Below, piece after piece: positions 62,107 to 64,000 of a stretch of DNA of 64,000 nt. Positions within the stretch are counted from its first letter, which is position 1. Every line of letters starts with the position of its first letter. A program made the translations under genes and the position numbers. The stretch lies in assembly GCF_034555935.1 (NCBI RefSeq), contig NZ_JAYDCJ010000003.1:62001-126000 (forward strand), given 5' to 3'. The stretch comes from Marinobacter qingdaonensis (lineage in GTDB: Bacteria; Pseudomonadota; Gammaproteobacteria; Pseudomonadales; Oleiphilaceae). Below the pieces are notes generated by a model. It made no database searches and was not told the DNA's origin. It saw only the letters and a list, made by a program, of their open reading frames with translations.

Positions 62107-62890
62107 GTCGCCCGACCTGAGCGGCCGGCGGGTCCTGATCTGCCGGCCCGAACCCGAGGCCTCACGCCTGGCCCGGAGTTTCATCGACGCCGGCGCCGAA
62201 GCCCGGGTCCTGTCCCTGCTGGAGCGCACGCCGTTACCGGAAACCCCGGAGCGGCGCACCCTGATCCTCAATCTGGACCAGTTCACCCACGTCATCGCCG
62301 TCAGCCCCTACGCCGCCCGGCTGCTGCTGGATGAGCTGGATGCCTGGTGGCCGCAACTGCCCACCGGCATCCGCTGGTACGCGGTCGGGGCGGCGACCGC
62401 GAAAGTCCTGACCGACCATGGCCTGAGCGTGCGCCAACCGGCCGAGGGCTGGACCAGCGAAGCCCTGCTGGCACTGCCCTCCCTGGCCCGGGTCAGCGGC
62501 GAACGGGTGCTGCTGGCCCGGGGCGAGGACGGTCGCGAGCTGATCCGCGAGACCCTGGAAGCCCGGGGCGCCCAGGTCACCGCCCTGGCCCTGTACCGAC
62601 GCAGCCAACCGGATCATTCGGCCGACACCGTCAACCAACTGTTCGGCCAGTTCGCCCCGGAGGCCATTGTCACCCTGTCGGGCGAAACCTTGAACAATCT
62701 CATCGCACTATGTGCGAATAGCGGCCATAATCTATACGATAGGTTATTGATTGTTCCCGCAGATCGGGTCGCCGAGCAGGCTCGCGTCGCGGGATTCGAA
62801 CATCCGTGCATACCAGGAAGCCTTGCCGACAACGACATCGTGGCCACCGTTGCAGCGCAACTGAACGGCCGGGACGGTGGCTCCGAATAA
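62087..62890 (+). CDS. hemD: Uroporphyrinogen-III synthase
   Basis: This 267-residue enzyme closes and inverts hydroxymethylbilane into uroporphyrinogen III. HemD proteins are weakly conserved; here [20 protein letters not shown], a central [17 protein letters not shown] and [17 protein letters not shown] with a LSGETLNNL segment follow the family layout. It is identified by those segments and by its place between hemC and hemX. It begins at 62087, 20 bp inside hemC, so translation is coupled. Bases around 62690-62750 are AT-richer than the rest of the gene. Confidence 0.93.
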   Translation: MATPHAESPDLSGRRVLICRPEPEASRLARSFIDAGAEARVLSLLERTPLPETPERRTLILNLDQFTHVIAVSPYAARLLLDELDAWWPQLPTGIRWYAVGAATAKVLTDHGLSVRQPAEGWTSEALLALPSLARVSGERVLLARGEDGRELIRETLEARGAQVTALALYRRSQPDHSADTVNQLFGQFAPEAIVTLSGETLNNLIALCANSGHNLYDRLLIVPADRVAEQARVAGFEHPCIPGSLADNDIVATVAAQLNGRDGGSE

Positions 62891-62907
62891 GCCAAGTAAG
62901 GACGCCC

Positions 62908-64000
62908 GTGACTGAGACAACAGACCAACTGCCCGCCACCCTCACCCCGGAACCCGCCAAACACCAGAAACTCTGGCCGGTCTGGCTGATTGCCCTGCTG
63001 GCACTGGCGCTGGCCATTGCCCTGGCGCTGTGGAGCTGGCAACAGTGGAACAATCACCAGTCGCTGCAACAGACCCTGCAACAACTTCAGCAGGACACCT
63101 CGCAACTGGAGGATCTGTACGGTGATCGGGGCAGCCAGCAGGCCCAGCGGCTGCAGAGTCTGGAACAGAAACTGGCGGCCCAGCGCGAACTGATTGCCAC
63201 CCAGCAGCGGCAGATCGACCACAACGCCCGGGAACTGCTGGAAGCCGGCAACCGGACCCGGACCGACTGGCTGCTGGCCGAGGCCGAATACCTGCTGCGC
63301 ATCGCCAACCAGCGCCTGCAGATCGAAAAAGACATCCGCGGCGCCCTGTCCGCCCTGGAAGCCGCCGACGAAGTGCTGAACGAGTCCGACGACATCGGCG
63401 TCTATCCGGTGCGCCAGCAGCTGGCCAAGGAAATCCTGGCGCTCAAGGGCATCGCCGGCGTCGACCGCACCGGCCTTTACCTGAAACTGGAAGCGGCCAT
63501 CGACAGCGTCCACCAACTGACCGACCAGGCCCTGATCAACGGCCAGGGGCCAGGCTTCGGCACCGCAGGCACAGGTGGTGATGGTGACACAAGCGCCGCC
63601 GACAATGCCCTGGTCGAGGCCTGGGGCGACTTCAAGACCACCCTGAAACAGGTGGTGGTGGTGCGGCGCATGGACGAGCCGGTCAAACCCCTGCTGTCGC
63701 CGGACCAGAGTGCCTACGCCCGGCTGAACCTGCAGCTGATGCTGGAAGAGGCGGAAATGGCGGTACTGCGGGGCAACCAACCGCTGTATCAGCGGGCCCT
63801 GACCAAAGCCAGCGCCACCATCCAGGACTGGTACGACGACAGCAATCCCCGGGTGCGGGCCATCGCCACCACCCTGGACGAGCTGGCCGAGCGCGACGTG
63901 GATCCGACCCTGCCGGACATCAGCCAGTCCCTGGGCCTGCTGAAAGAACGCCTGGCCGGCCGACTGGCCGCCAACAACGGCAACCAGGGTGAAGCCCCGG
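62908..64000 (+). CDS. hemX: HemX family membrane protein (truncated at window end)
   Basis: The frame is open from the GTG at 62908 (TAAGGA 7 nt upstream) to the end of the window, so about 364 codons are visible and the 3' end is missing. Residues about 1-20 are polar, then one membrane helix (WPVWLIALLALALAIALALW) is followed by a long Gln-rich coiled coil (QQTLQQLQQDTSQLEDLYGD) and the conserved domain WLLAEAEYLLRIANQRLQIE. This is the HemX family found after hemD. Its enzymatic annotation as a methyltransferase is doubtful because no such domain is visible. Confidence 0.9.
   Translation, partial: MTETTDQLPATLTPEPAKHQKLWPVWLIALLALALAIALALWSWQQWNNHQSLQQTLQQLQQDTSQLEDLYGDRGSQQAQRLQSLEQKLAAQRELIATQQRQIDHNARELLEAGNRTRTDWLLAEAEYLLRIANQRLQIEKDIRGALSALEAADEVLNESDDIGVYPVRQQLAKEILALKGIAGVDRTGLYLKLEAAIDSVHQLTDQALINGQGPGFGTAGTGGDGDTSAADNALVEAWGDFKTTLKQVVVVRRMDEPVKPLLSPDQSAYARLNLQLMLEEAEMAVLRGNQPLYQRALTKASATIQDWYDDSNPRVRAIATTLDELAERDVDPTLPDISQSLGLLKERLAGRLAANNGNQGEAP

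Overview
The window reads as a core chromosomal segment of a high-GC, aerobic gammaproteobacterium. The gene order is that of the Pseudomonas lineage: pilT/pilU next to yggS-proC-yggT, metX-metW, rdgB-hemW, lptM-lysA-dapF-DUF484-xerC, argH-algZ-algR-hemC-hemD-hemX, and glnK-amtB near comM and ubiK. A FadL porin, a phasin, an AMT-type ammonium channel and several family members make a Marinobacter-like marine bacterium the most likely source. That placement is inference from gene order and protein flavour, not from a marker gene. I see no rRNA, tRNA, CRISPR array, insertion sequence, prophage or integrated element. Coding density is very high, and almost all long antisense reading frames are shadows caused by GC-rich third codon positions.

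Layout. 1-6.2 kb: the tail of a coiled-coil protein, a PhaF-like phasin, a DUF2782 protein, DNA polymerase I, an unrecognised protein with a repeated YRGQ motif, and a FadL-family porin. 6.2-10.8 kb: the twitching ATPases PilU and PilT, divergent from yggS-proC-yggT. 11-17.6 kb: a large dynamin-like GTPase followed by a tightly packed run metX-metW-DUF4426-rdgB-hemW plus a four-helix membrane protein. 17.6-22.6 kb: trmB, comM, ubiK, then glnK-amtB behind a sigma-54 promoter with two NtrC-like sites. 22.7-28 kb: the polyamine genes speE and speA (divergent), and an ECF sigma factor with its ChrR anti-sigma factor. 28-36.4 kb: an SDR, an acyl-CoA dehydrogenase, tcdA, a Na+/H+ antiporter, a quinone reductase, a thioesterase, an SMP-30-like protein and an esterase.

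36.5-43.5 kb holds the least conventional part. A 30-codon gene with a perfect Shine-Dalgarno sequence and its own terminator lies divergent from an AraC regulator, with a clean 21-bp-period direct-repeat operator between them. The regulator overlaps a cardiolipin synthase gene. A GntR regulator, a PlpD-type (type Vd) secreted patatin and two poorly known proteins follow. 43.5-48 kb: a two-sensor-domain histidine kinase, a DUF2789 protein and a diguanylate cyclase. 48-64 kb: xerC-DUF484-dapF-lysA-lptM, class I adenylate cyclase with a UUG start, a degenerate GGDEF-EAL protein, argH, algZ-algR, and hemC-hemD-hemX (the last cut by the window end).

The genes work together in several modules: nitrogen sensing (GlnK/Amt), singlet-oxygen response (sigma/ChrR), surface motility and second messengers (PilT/PilU, AlgZ/AlgR, CyaA, the GGDEF proteins), and biosynthesis (methionine, lysine/DAP, arginine, haem, polyamines). 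The strongest candidates for something undescribed are the AraC-controlled 30-residue peptide gene and the stand-alone dynamin-like GTPase.
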